Below, one piece after another: positions 17,552 to 27,300 of a DNA stretch of 49,261 bases. The stretch comes from RGIG4608 sp045635885. GTDB taxonomy: Bacteria > Bacillota > Clostridia > Oscillospirales > CAG-272. The notes beneath the pieces are model-generated. The model was not told the DNA's origin and did not search any database. It saw only the letters and a program-made list of their open reading frames with translations. The stretch covers positions 1-49,261 of the forward strand of contig JAZTWO010000025.1 of assembly GCA_045635885.1 (NCBI GenBank). The letters run 5' to 3'. The translations under genes and the position numbers were made by a program. Positions within the stretch are counted from its first letter, which is position 1; every line of letters starts with the position of its first letter.

Positions 17552-20500
17552 ATGAAAAACATCATTAAAACACTAGTAGTGGTAATGATTGTGGTTCTTA
17601 CACTTGCAGTATTTACCGCTTGTGGTAATGATACCCCCACTACTACTGCAGCTCCCGCTTGTGAACACACAGGTGGAACAGCCACATGCGCAGATGCGGC
17701 TGTATGTGAAAAATGCGGCGAAAGCTATGGCGAAAAGCTCGCTCATACTATCGTTGTAAGAGAAGCAGTTGATGCTACTTGTACAGACAGCGGTATGACT
17801 GAAGGTTCATACTGTTCTGAATGTGGCGAAGTATTTGCTGCTCAAGAAGTTATCCCTGCAAAGGGACACACAGAAGTTATTGATGCAGCAGTTGAAGCAA
17901 CTTGCTCATCAACAGGTCTTACAGAAGGTAAGCACTGCTCAACTTGTAACACAGTATTTGTTGCTCAGACTGAAGTTCCCGTAAAGGCACATACATATGA
18001 TTCAGGTGCTTGGGATGCAGATTGTAACGTTTGTGGTGCAGTTCGCACATGTGCTCACTCCGGTGAAAAGACAGTGGTTGAAGGTAAAGCTCCCACTTGT
18101 ACAGAAGCAGGTCTTACAAATGGCGAAAAATGTGCAGTTTGTGGCGATATTACAAAGAACCAGGAAACAATTCCTGCTCTTGGTCACACAGAAGTAGTTG
18201 ACAAGGCAGTAGCTCCCACTTGTACAGAAACAGGTCTTACAGAAGGTAAGCATTGTTCTGTATGTAACGAAGTTCTTGTTGCTCAGCAGACAGTTGCAGC
18301 TAAGGGACATACTGAAGAATCCATTGCTGCAAAAGCTCCTGATTGTGAAAACGCAGGTCTTACAGAAGGTAAGAAATGTTCAGTTTGTGGTGAAATTGTT
18401 GTTGCTCAAACAAGAGTTCCTGCACTTGGTCACACAGAAGTAGTTGATAAGGCAGTAGCTCCCACTTGTACAGAAACAGGTCTTACAGAAGGTAAGCATT
18501 GCTCAGTTTGTAACAAGGTTCTTGCTACACAAACAATGGTTCCTGCACTTGGACACAAGGATGATAACAATGACTATGAATGTGACGTATGTAAGATTGA
18601 CCTTTGCACAGATCACATTCCTGCAACCGCAGTTAAAGAAAATGAAGTAGCTCCCACTTGCACAGTTGAAGGCTCTTATGATAGCGTTGTTAAATGTTCA
18701 AGATGTGGCGAAGAGCTTAGCAGAGAAACAATTGCAGTTCCTGTAATTGCTCACACTGAAGAAACAATTCCTGCAGTTGAACCTGATTGCACAAATACAG
18801 GTCTTACAGCAGGTAAGAAGTGCTCAGTTTGTGGCACAGTAACAGTGGCTCAGCAAGTAGTTAATGCATACGGTCACGTTGAAATTCCAGTTTCCGGCAA
18901 GGAAGCTACTTGCACAGAAGCAGGTCTTACAGAAGGTAAGAAGTGTTCAGTTTGTGGCACTACAACAGTTGCACAGAATGAAATTGATGCACTTGGTCAC
19001 AAGTACACAACTTCTTACACATGGTCTGATGACAAATCTACATGCACAGCTAACAAGGTATGTGCAAATGATGCAACTCATGCAGCAAGCGAAACTGCTA
19101 CAGTAAGCTCAGTAGTTCTTAACGTTACTTCAACAAAGGTAACATATACTTATAACGTAGAATTTGCTAACAATGAATTTGCCGCACAGACAAATACATT
19201 TGAAGAAACCATTATTTTGGAAAATTCTATCGCAACAATTAATGCTCCCGCAATCGCAGGTAGAGTAGCTTCTCACGATTATGTGAAGTTCGGCTTCCAC
19301 GATGCAGCAGCAACATATACATTCACAATTTACTATTCTGAGGTTTCTGTTTGGGACGGCGTTTCTGTAAGCGCATCTCTTGCAGGTTCAGGTACTCTTG
19401 AAGATCCTTACCTCATTCAGAGTGCGGCAGATTTTGCATACATTGCACAGGTTGTAAATGCACTTGAAGTTAAGACTGCAGCATTTAGCGGTCAGTATTT
19501 CGTAATGACAAAGTCCATCGACCTTAACGGTAATGCTCTTCACATCGGTACAGGTAGCGCATGGGGCGATAGACAGATATTCGCAGGTTACTTGGACGGT
19601 AACAATCGTTCTATCAGAGGCATCAACAATACATTGTCATTGTTCGGTTGCATAGAAGGCGGTTGGGCAAAGAACCTTAGCCTTTACGGTAAGGTAGAAG
19701 TTCCTAAGGGATCCTCTTCCGTTGGCGTATTTGTTGGTTATAACCGTTTGGCTCCTTTGACAAATATCACAAACTATGCTGATATCAACGGTAACGGTAA
19801 CGTTGGTGGTATTGTTGGTAATATGGAACAGAGCAACGATACACCCGCATATAATTTGGTTAACTACGGTACAGTAAGTGGTGGTAACAATGTCGGCGGT
19901 ATCGCAGGCTTGCTTGGTAGAACTCTTGAAAACTGCACTAACTGGGGTACAGTAAGCGCTGACAAGGATGCCGGTGGTATCGTTGGTAATCTTTACTGGG
20001 CATGTAATGTAGTATACTGCGCTAACTTCGGTGATGTAAGTGCTAGCGTAAATGCAGGCGGTATTGCAGGTGTTAGAAACGGTTCTATTGCTGCTACACT
20101 TACAGGTTCTGTAAACTACGGTAATGTTGCAGGTACACTTTGCACAAGCACAGGTATTGACGGTATAACTGCTGCTGAGGCAACAATAGTTGACTGTGTA
20201 AATAACGGTACAGTTGTAATTGTTGAACACGAAATGACACACACAGATGCAAAGAATGCTACTTGCGAAGAAAACGGTAACGTTGCATACGATCATTGCT
20301 CAGTATGTGATAAGAATTATGACGCAGCAGGTAAGGTAATTTCTAATGTTGTTGTTTCTGCAACAGGTCACGCTTGGGACGAGGGAACAACTGCAAATGG
20401 TCAGATTACTTACACTTGCGGCAACTGCGGTACAACAAGAGTAGAAGCTGCAAAAGTTACAGTAACAGTAAATTACTTGTTCCTTGATGGTTCAGTAGCA

Positions 20501-21586
20501 GCTGCTGCTGATACATTGGAATTCGCTAATGGCGAAATCGCAACAATTAATGCAAAAGCAATCGAAGGTTATGTAGCTTCTCACGATTACGTTAAGGTGC
20601 TTGTAACTAACAATAGCTCAGTAACAATTTACTATTCAGAAGTTTCTGTTTGGGACGGAACAAGTGTAAGCACATCTCTTGCAGGTGCAGGTACAGAAGC
20701 AGATCCTTTCCTTATTCAGAGCGCAGCTGACTTTGCATACTTTGCATCTCAGGTTAATGCTAATACAGCAGCTTCAGGTGCTAACTACAAGGTAACAACA
20801 TTCAAGGGTCAGTACTTCAAGATGACAAAGTCCATCGACCTTAACGGTCACTACCTTATCGTTGGTATGCACGCAGGTTGGAACAACTATCAGGGCTTCT
20901 TTGGAACATTTAACGGTAACAACTGCTCAATCAGAGGTATCAACCTTGATGGTTCTGCAGGCAAATCATCTACAGCATTGTTTGGATGTGTAAACTCGGG
21001 TGCTATTAAGAATTTGAGTATTTACGGTAGCGTTAAGGGTAATTCCGGTGTTGCAGGCTTGGTTGGTTATACAGTAACAAATGCAGTTATTGAAAACGTA
21101 ACAAGCTACGTTAACGTAACATCTAAGGTAAGCAATGGTCGTCAGGGTACAGTTGGTGGTATCGTTGCTAACCAGGAAAATAGTGCAGGCGCTCTTCTTA
21201 ACTGTGTAAACTACGGTACAGTTATCTGTGACTCCTATATCGTAGGTGGTATCGTTGGTTCAGGCGGTAAGGATATGACAAATTGTGTAAACTGGGGTGT
21301 AGTAACAGGCGGTAACGTTTCTGTTGGTGGTATTTCCGGTTCTACAAAGGATAAGGGTACAATTTCCGGTTGCGTAAACTATGGTACAGTAACAGGTGCT
21401 ACAACAGCATACGGTCAGATTGGTGGTATCGTTGGTACAGCTAAAAAGCCCGTTAATAACTGTGTAAACTATGGTACAGTTATTGGTACAATCTCCAAGG
21501 GTGTTGGTCAGATTTACGGTACTACAACTTCTACAATGACTGACTGCGCTGAAAAGGGTACAGTTCAGGAATACGTAGCTGAATAA
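17552..21586 (+). CDS. Giant lipoprotein with Cys-rich (CxxC) tandem repeats and two GLUG-repeat regions
   Basis: 1344-residue lipoprotein, lipobox Cys24, AAAAGGAG upstream. Residues about 37-485 contain about ten repeats of roughly 35-42 residues with the pattern PTCTEAGLTEGKKCSVCG...GH, that is one Cys, then a CxxC pair, then His, which suggests small metal-binding or disulfide knuckles. A linker module (VSVWDGVSVSASLAGSGTLE, then a beta-helix-like IDLNGN region) precedes a GLUG region with GGIVGN, GGIAGL, GGIVGN and GGIAGV. After a second short Cys segment (about 895-965, HCSVCDKNYD, CGNCG) the whole linker-GLUG unit is repeated to the C-terminus. No catalytic residues were recognised. GLUG motifs occur in adhesins and protease-associated surface proteins, so a substrate-binding or adhesion role is likely. 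DNA repeats within the gene are near-identical in places. Confidence 0.75.
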   Translation: MKNIIKTLVVVMIVVLTLAVFTACGNDTPTTTAAPACEHTGGTATCADAAVCEKCGESYGEKLAHTIVVREAVDATCTDSGMTEGSYCSECGEVFAAQEVIPAKGHTEVIDAAVEATCSSTGLTEGKHCSTCNTVFVAQTEVPVKAHTYDSGAWDADCNVCGAVRTCAHSGEKTVVEGKAPTCTEAGLTNGEKCAVCGDITKNQETIPALGHTEVVDKAVAPTCTETGLTEGKHCSVCNEVLVAQQTVAAKGHTEESIAAKAPDCENAGLTEGKKCSVCGEIVVAQTRVPALGHTEVVDKAVAPTCTETGLTEGKHCSVCNKVLATQTMVPALGHKDDNNDYECDVCKIDLCTDHIPATAVKENEVAPTCTVEGSYDSVVKCSRCGEELSRETIAVPVIAHTEETIPAVEPDCTNTGLTAGKKCSVCGTVTVAQQVVNAYGHVEIPVSGKEATCTEAGLTEGKKCSVCGTTTVAQNEIDALGHKYTTSYTWSDDKSTCTANKVCANDATHAASETATVSSVVLNVTSTKVTYTYNVEFANNEFAAQTNTFEETIILENSIATINAPAIAGRVASHDYVKFGFHDAAATYTFTIYYSEVSVWDGVSVSASLAGSGTLEDPYLIQSAADFAYIAQVVNALEVKTAAFSGQYFVMTKSIDLNGNALHIGTGSAWGDRQIFAGYLDGNNRSIRGINNTLSLFGCIEGGWAKNLSLYGKVEVPKGSSSVGVFVGYNRLAPLTNITNYADINGNGNVGGIVGNMEQSNDTPAYNLVNYGTVSGGNNVGGIAGLLGRTLENCTNWGTVSADKDAGGIVGNLYWACNVVYCANFGDVSASVNAGGIAGVRNGSIAATLTGSVNYGNVAGTLCTSTGIDGITAAEATIVDCVNNGTVVIVEHEMTHTDAKNATCEENGNVAYDHCSVCDKNYDAAGKVISNVVVSATGHAWDEGTTANGQITYTCGNCGTTRVEAAKVTVTVNYLFLDGSVAAAADTLEFANGEIATINAKAIEGYVASHDYVKVLVTNNSSVTIYYSEVSVWDGTSVSTSLAGAGTEADPFLIQSAADFAYFASQVNANTAASGANYKVTTFKGQYFKMTKSIDLNGHYLIVGMHAGWNNYQGFFGTFNGNNCSIRGINLDGSAGKSSTALFGCVNSGAIKNLSIYGSVKGNSGVAGLVGYTVTNAVIENVTSYVNVTSKVSNGRQGTVGGIVANQENSAGALLNCVNYGTVICDSYIVGGIVGSGGKDMTNCVNWGVVTGGNVSVGGISGSTKDKGTISGCVNYGTVTGATTAYGQIGGIVGTAKKPVNNCVNYGTVIGTISKGVGQIYGTTTSTMTDCAEKGTVQEYVAE
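18179..18501 (+). repeat. Near-identical 77-bp coding repeat pair
   Basis: Bases 18179-18255 and 18425-18501 (77 bases each) differ at one position (GACAAG versus GATAAG). They encode two of the Cys-rich repeats in the 1344-residue lipoprotein. Other repeats in this gene are more diverged. The pair is a likely site of recombination that changes repeat number. Confidence 0.8.
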
Positions 21587-21599
21587 TTAACTAACTATA

Positions 21600-21629
21600 G
21601 GCAAGAAAGGGCTTTTGCCCTTTCTTGCC
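21600..21629 (+). other. Intercistronic hairpin without U-tract
   Basis: A 13-bp perfect stem (21600-21612 with 21617-21629, TTTT loop) lies 13 bases after the stop of the giant lipoprotein gene. No T-run follows, so it is not a standard terminator; it is followed by the next ribosome-binding site (GAGGTG) and gene. It may stabilise the upstream mRNA or attenuate downstream expression. Confidence 0.6.
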
Positions 21630-21661
21630 CCATATAAAATATTACAATGAGGTGAACAATA

Positions 21662-24376
21662 ATGAAAATGAGAAATATTTCTTTGATATTGTTGTTGCTT
21701 TTAGTATTTTCTTTACCTTCGTGTAAATTAATTGACGGAGATGATCCTAAACCAAGTGAGAAAGAGCATATGTCAGGAACTGAAAAGATTATTAACGTAT
21801 ATTTGATTGCAGGTCAGTCCAATGCCGTTGGTTACGGTATGGATACGGGCAATAAAATTGCAAAATCCGATGATAGATTTGTTAACGGATTTGATAACGT
21901 TTTATATTACGGTTCTTTTGAGCGTTGGAGTGGAAAGAGCTTTGACGGTGGCTTTGAACCAGTTAAGCTTGGTATGGGTGTTGAACCTACTCGCTCAGGT
22001 GCGGAAATTGGTATTGCTAACGCAGTTGCCGATTACGGTGAGATGAGCGCTATTATCAAATGCGCACAGGGTGCTACACACCTCTATCCTGATACTACAT
22101 ACGAAGTTTCTTTGAAATATGGAACGTGGACTTCTCCCACATATATTAAAAACAATAATGTTGATATGTCCAAAAATCCTTTGATTGGTAATATGTATAA
22201 CCGTTTTGAAGACACGGTTATCAAAGCCATCAAATTGTTGATTGAAGACGGATACACACCCGTTATCAAGGGTGTTTGGTGGATGCAGGGTGAGGCAGAA
22301 ATGTTTACACTTGAAATGGCATCTGAATACAGAGAGTTGCTTGAAACTCTTATTTATGACACAAGAAATATGCTTAGCGAAGTAACCGGCTATGATTGTG
22401 GTGACGTGCCATTTATTTGTGGCCTTCCCAAATGGAACTCTAAAAATAGCGCACCTCCCACATATCAGGGAATGGTTAGAACCGCTATGACAACAGTAGC
22501 TAATACTTTAGACAACGTTGGTTGCGTTGACTGTATGCCTCTTAACCAGCACGACGACTGGCATTTTGATGCGGCAGGTCAAAAGTATCTTGGTGAAGCA
22601 TTCGTTTCACTTTTGGAATCTTTTGAGGTTGAAAACGGATCTGATTTTGTTGAAAGAATTAGCATTGACAATGAAGTAAAATTATTGCCTGACGAAATTG
22701 GATTGGAGTTTAGAGCTAATCTTACCAACTTCGACAGTGCAAACAATTATCAATATGGTATTGTGGTTGTTCCCACAAGCAAATTGATTGAAAACAATAT
22801 CACAGGCAACTATATTGAAAAATTGGATGCTTTGTATATTGAATATAATAATTATGAAGCTGACGTTATTGTTGAAAAAATTGACGATGATTTTTCTGAC
22901 ATTTACATTAGCGCAAAATTAACAAATATTTGGTATGAATATTTGAATACACCTTATACTGCAATTGCATATATTAAGAATCCTGAGGGGCAGTATATGT
23001 ATTCTTCAGCTCATCTTTCAAAGAGCATTGCTAAGCTTGCAAGTGAAGAATTGTACAAATCCGAGGGGGATACCGAGGCAATTCAAAAAATTGTTAATGC
23101 AGGCATTAACTTTTTGAATGGAGTTGCTTTTGAAAATCGTGAAAACGATACAAATCTTGAGCTTATTGTTGAAGATTCTATAAGCTTGAATTTCTCAGAA
23201 TCCGCAACAAAGTATCAATTGAACGTTCAAAATTCTGTGGGTGTTGATTATTTTGTAAGATATACATCCGATAATCCCGATGTTATTTCAGTTGATGCAA
23301 ACGGTGTTTTGACAGTTAAAGAGATGGGTAGCGCAACAATTACCGTTGAATGTGCGGGTAAATCCAAGCAGGTAAGTGTTAGCGCAGGATACTTAAATCT
23401 TGACGGCATTGTTCTTGACGGTGTAATTTCTGAAAACGAGTACGTTGGCGAAGTTATTAGTGCAAGCAATGCTAACGTTTCAGTTGAATTTGCCGGTATG
23501 ATTAAAAATGGCAGTCTTTATATGTCATTTGAACTTACACATGGCGAATGGAGTCCGCTTAGCTCAAACTGGTGGCTCAATGATAACATTGAATTCAAAT
23601 TGAACAATGGTGCATCTTATACCGTTGTTTTCTATGAGGGTGTTGCAACTTATTCAAGCAATATTTCTTATGGAATGTCTAAAACCGAAAAGGTTTCCGG
23701 CAAATACGTTACAACAGTTGAGCTTTGCGTTGAAAACGTTGAGGACGTTTATCAGTTAAAGGTTGGCTTTAACGGAACAAACTTCTCATGGCTTGGCGCA
23801 CTTTGGAACGATAATTACAATATGGCTTATATCACAGCCGACGGTATAATCAAAGCTAACCCCGTTGATATGGGTAATGGTCTTGTTCTTGACGGAAAAT
23901 TTGACGAAAGCATTTACACAGGCGACGTTATGAATAACGTTATTAAGGGTAATGCAAATGGCGCAGACGTTGAGATTATAGGAACACTTACTGATGGCGG
24001 TGTGGTTTTTGGTTTGACCGTTAATCACACACTCGCTCCCAACCTCTCAACTGACGGTACAAACCGTTGGTGGACATATATGGGCATTGAATTCCACTTT
24101 AACAGTGGTAGTGCACAGTATATGTTCTTGGTAAATAACATTAACACACTTGGCAACATGTATGCTTATTGCAATACAGTTCAAAACGGTGGTACTTACA
24201 CATCTACTTTTGAAATTTTCATTCCTTATGAAGCAATTGGAGTAGAGAAGGGTGTAGAGTCCATTGATTTTACTGCTCGTGGTTGGTTTGAAACAGGTTG
24301 GTGCGATTTGTTAAATAACACTTGGGAGGCAACCCACAAGGTTACTAACAAGGGACTTTTTGAAATCACCAAATAA
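21662..24376 (+). CDS. SGNH/CE6-like esterase lipoprotein with BIG2 and two CBM9-like domains
   Basis: 904-residue lipoprotein, lipobox Cys21, GAGGTG upstream. The catalytic domain (about 35-330) is of the sialate O-acetylesterase/CE6 SGNH type: YLIAGQSNAVGYG with the nucleophile Ser, SGAEIGIANAVADYG, WWMQGEAEMF, and the acid/His pair in HDDWHFDAAGQKYLG. A helical/beta linker leads to a BIG2-like domain (about 495-580, YTSDNPDVISVDANGVLTV, GSATITVECAG). Two domains follow that each begin LDG (about 585 and 745) and resemble the CBM9-like fold (VLDGVISENEYVG; LVLDGKFDESIYTGDV). Compared with the esterase at 13416, its active site is canonical. Likely role: extracellular deacetylation of the target glycan. 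Confidence 0.8.
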   Translation: MKMRNISLILLLLLVFSLPSCKLIDGDDPKPSEKEHMSGTEKIINVYLIAGQSNAVGYGMDTGNKIAKSDDRFVNGFDNVLYYGSFERWSGKSFDGGFEPVKLGMGVEPTRSGAEIGIANAVADYGEMSAIIKCAQGATHLYPDTTYEVSLKYGTWTSPTYIKNNNVDMSKNPLIGNMYNRFEDTVIKAIKLLIEDGYTPVIKGVWWMQGEAEMFTLEMASEYRELLETLIYDTRNMLSEVTGYDCGDVPFICGLPKWNSKNSAPPTYQGMVRTAMTTVANTLDNVGCVDCMPLNQHDDWHFDAAGQKYLGEAFVSLLESFEVENGSDFVERISIDNEVKLLPDEIGLEFRANLTNFDSANNYQYGIVVVPTSKLIENNITGNYIEKLDALYIEYNNYEADVIVEKIDDDFSDIYISAKLTNIWYEYLNTPYTAIAYIKNPEGQYMYSSAHLSKSIAKLASEELYKSEGDTEAIQKIVNAGINFLNGVAFENRENDTNLELIVEDSISLNFSESATKYQLNVQNSVGVDYFVRYTSDNPDVISVDANGVLTVKEMGSATITVECAGKSKQVSVSAGYLNLDGIVLDGVISENEYVGEVISASNANVSVEFAGMIKNGSLYMSFELTHGEWSPLSSNWWLNDNIEFKLNNGASYTVVFYEGVATYSSNISYGMSKTEKVSGKYVTTVELCVENVEDVYQLKVGFNGTNFSWLGALWNDNYNMAYITADGIIKANPVDMGNGLVLDGKFDESIYTGDVMNNVIKGNANGADVEIIGTLTDGGVVFGLTVNHTLAPNLSTDGTNRWWTYMGIEFHFNSGSAQYMFLVNNINTLGNMYAYCNTVQNGGTYTSTFEIFIPYEAIGVEKGVESIDFTARGWFETGWCDLLNNTWEATHKVTNKGLFEITK

Positions 24377-24388
24377 GGGAGATTTAAA

Positions 24389-27300
24389 ATGAAAAATAAA
24401 ATTTTAGTATTATTATTGGTTGCTGTAATTGCACTTCTTTGCGCTTGTAACGTAGATAAGCCCATTGAAGAAGAGCATGTACACAGCTTTGAAGATACGT
24501 ATTCAAATGATGCAACGTATCACTGGTATGCTTGTGAGTGTGGTGAAAAATCTGAACTTGCAGAGCATATTTGGAATGATGGTGTAATCACTATTATTCC
24601 CACTCCCGACAGTGACGGTATTAAGACCTTCACATGTATGGAATGTGGTAGAAGATTGGCTCAAAAGATTACTTACACACCAGACGACCCCAACGGTGGC
24701 GGAAACGGTGGTAATGGCGGCGGTGAGGTTGTACTTAACGGCTTGACATTCTTGAAATCGACATTCTTCAAAATGGACGATTATCTTCCCAAAACACCTT
24801 TGTCACTTGAAGCAGAAATTTACGTTGATCCTAACTTTACAGGTAGAGTTGGCGCAATTTTTGGCAACTATATTGGTGTAAGACAGGACTGGTTGTTTGA
24901 AATTTTTGAAAACGGTGTTCCAAGATTCTATTATCACGATCTTGGCGGAAACGTTAGAGATATTAAGTTTAACGAAGTAGACGTTAGAACAGGCGACTGG
25001 GTACGCATTGCATTTACATTTGACTTTGCAAAGGGCGTTATGTCAGTATATCTTAACGGTGAGCTTGCACAAAGCATTGCTTGTCCTGCTGACCTTGCAG
25101 AGGACATCACAATGTTCAGATTTATCGTTGGTGGCGACGGTAGAAGCGACAACGGTAACTATTTTAAGGGTTATATGAGAAACGTTGCGGCTTATTCCGA
25201 CGTTAGAACTGCAGAGGAAATTGCTGAATCTGCAAAGAACGGAATTGATAGCAACGCAGATAATATTCTTGTTCACTATGAACTTAATGAAAATTGCGTT
25301 GAAGAGGGCATTAAGGATTTGTCCCCCAACGGATTCGACATTGCAAAGGAATGGCTTGATTCCTATGAATCAGACTTTGAATATGCTTATTCATTCGCAG
25401 TAGTAGGCGACACACAGTGGTTGTCCAAATATGCTCCTGCAAAGATGGAAGGCATTTACGATTGGATTCTTGCAAATCAGGAATCAAAGAAGATTGCTCA
25501 CGTATTCGGTCTTGGTGATATCACTGAGGACTGGAATACTGCAAACAAAGAGCAGGAATGGATTCGTGCACAGCAATACATTTCTAAGCTCGACGGTAAG
25601 ATTTCTTACTCATTGGTTCGTGGTAACCACGACGAGTCAAAGTATTTCCTTAAGTATTTTGCAAATGAAACATATATGAGTCAGTTCGACGGCTTTATTG
25701 CTGACGGCGATATTAGAAACTCCTATATGTTGATGACCATTGGTACAACTGATTACTTGTTCATCACATTGGACTTTGGTGTAAGTGATGAAATGATTGC
25801 CTGGGCAAGTGAAATTATTCTTGCTCATCCCAATCACAGAGTAATTATTACAACACACGGTTATCAGGCATTTAACGAAGATCCCATCGACTATGACAAC
25901 GTACCATCAAGTGGTGGTATGGGTGCTCAGAACGACGTTGACACAAACGTTGGTAACAACAACAGAGGTTATAACAACGGTCAGCAGGTTTGGGATAAGT
26001 TGCTTTCAAAGCATCCCAATATCTTCCTTATTATGTCTGGACATACTCCTTTTGAAGACGTAGTACTTCTTCAAACCGAGGGCGACCACGGTAACGTTGT
26101 TAACCAGATGGTTATCGACGCACAGTGGATGGATCCACAAAAGGGTGGCGTTGGTATGGTATGTATGCTTTACTTCTCTGAGGACGGTACTCAGATGGCA
26201 GTAGAGTGGCTTTCTACCGATACAGGCAAGTATTATCAGGAACACAATCAGTTCACACTTGATTTGACAAATTCTGTTAATGCTCCTGCTCACGATTTCA
26301 AAGATACTTATAACGAAGAATCACACCACAAGGCATGTTATTGCGGATATACTTATGATGCAGAACCTCACTCATTTGACGGTGGCGTTTTGAATGCAGA
26401 TGGATATATGGTTTACTCTTGTGAATGTGGTTATCAAAGAATTGCTTCTGCTACTGACGACCCCGTTGCACTTGCTCTTCAAGATTTGCTTGCAAAGTAT
26501 TACAACAAGGGCATTTATTACAAAGAAGTGAATAGCGGTGATAGATTCTTTAAGGGCGATAAGTTCTATGGTGCAAATGCAGAAGAGCTTGGCGCAACTG
26601 CTAACGTAATCAACTTGAACGATTTCATTTTGGGTAAATATGGCGACATTAAGCTCGACCTTGGTTGGAACTATTATGAAGGCATTTACTCTTCAGTTAA
26701 CGAAAGCACAATCGAAGGTGTTAAATTGTTTGCAGAGTTTGATGGCTCTGTTGATAAGGTGACTGTTGAAGAAATTAACTATCACGTTGTTATTAAGCTT
26801 TTGTCAGGTGAAAGCGTTGTTACAACTGTAAAGATTGGTTTGTATGCAGAAATTACATACGTTGTTAACCATGCGCAACCCACAATCACTGCATTTGTTA
26901 AGTCAAATGACAAGGGTATGTGTGAAGTTATTGCTCCCACAATCTCCGGATACGTTGCAGAATATGATGCTCTCACTCTTAGCACAATTCACGACAACCT
27001 TAACAAGACAGTTTACTATTCAACAGTTGCTGTTTGGGACGGTAAGACTGTAAGCACAGGCTTGCAGGGAAGCGGTACAGTTGATGATCCCTTCCTTGTA
27101 ACAAGTGGCGCAGACCTTGCTTATATTGCAAGTGTTGTTAATGCTGCCCCCGCAAGATCTGCTAACTTTGCAGGTAAATACTTCAAGATGACTCAAAGTA
27201 TCGATTTGAATGGTTATAATCTCAACATGGGTGATTATCCCGGTTGGGCAGACAGAAAGGGCTTCTATGGCTTCTTTGAAGGTAATCATTGCACAATTAG

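Noticed and set aside
19637..20296. 219-codon minus-strand frame inside the giant lipoprotein gene
   Set aside because: The composition (runs of Cys, Thr, Val) reflects the antisense of GLUG repeats; no start signals.
17650..21560. Regular repeats that could be taken for a CRISPR array
   Set aside because: The repeats are in frame, encode Cys-rich and GLUG protein units, and lack conserved direct repeats with unique spacers.
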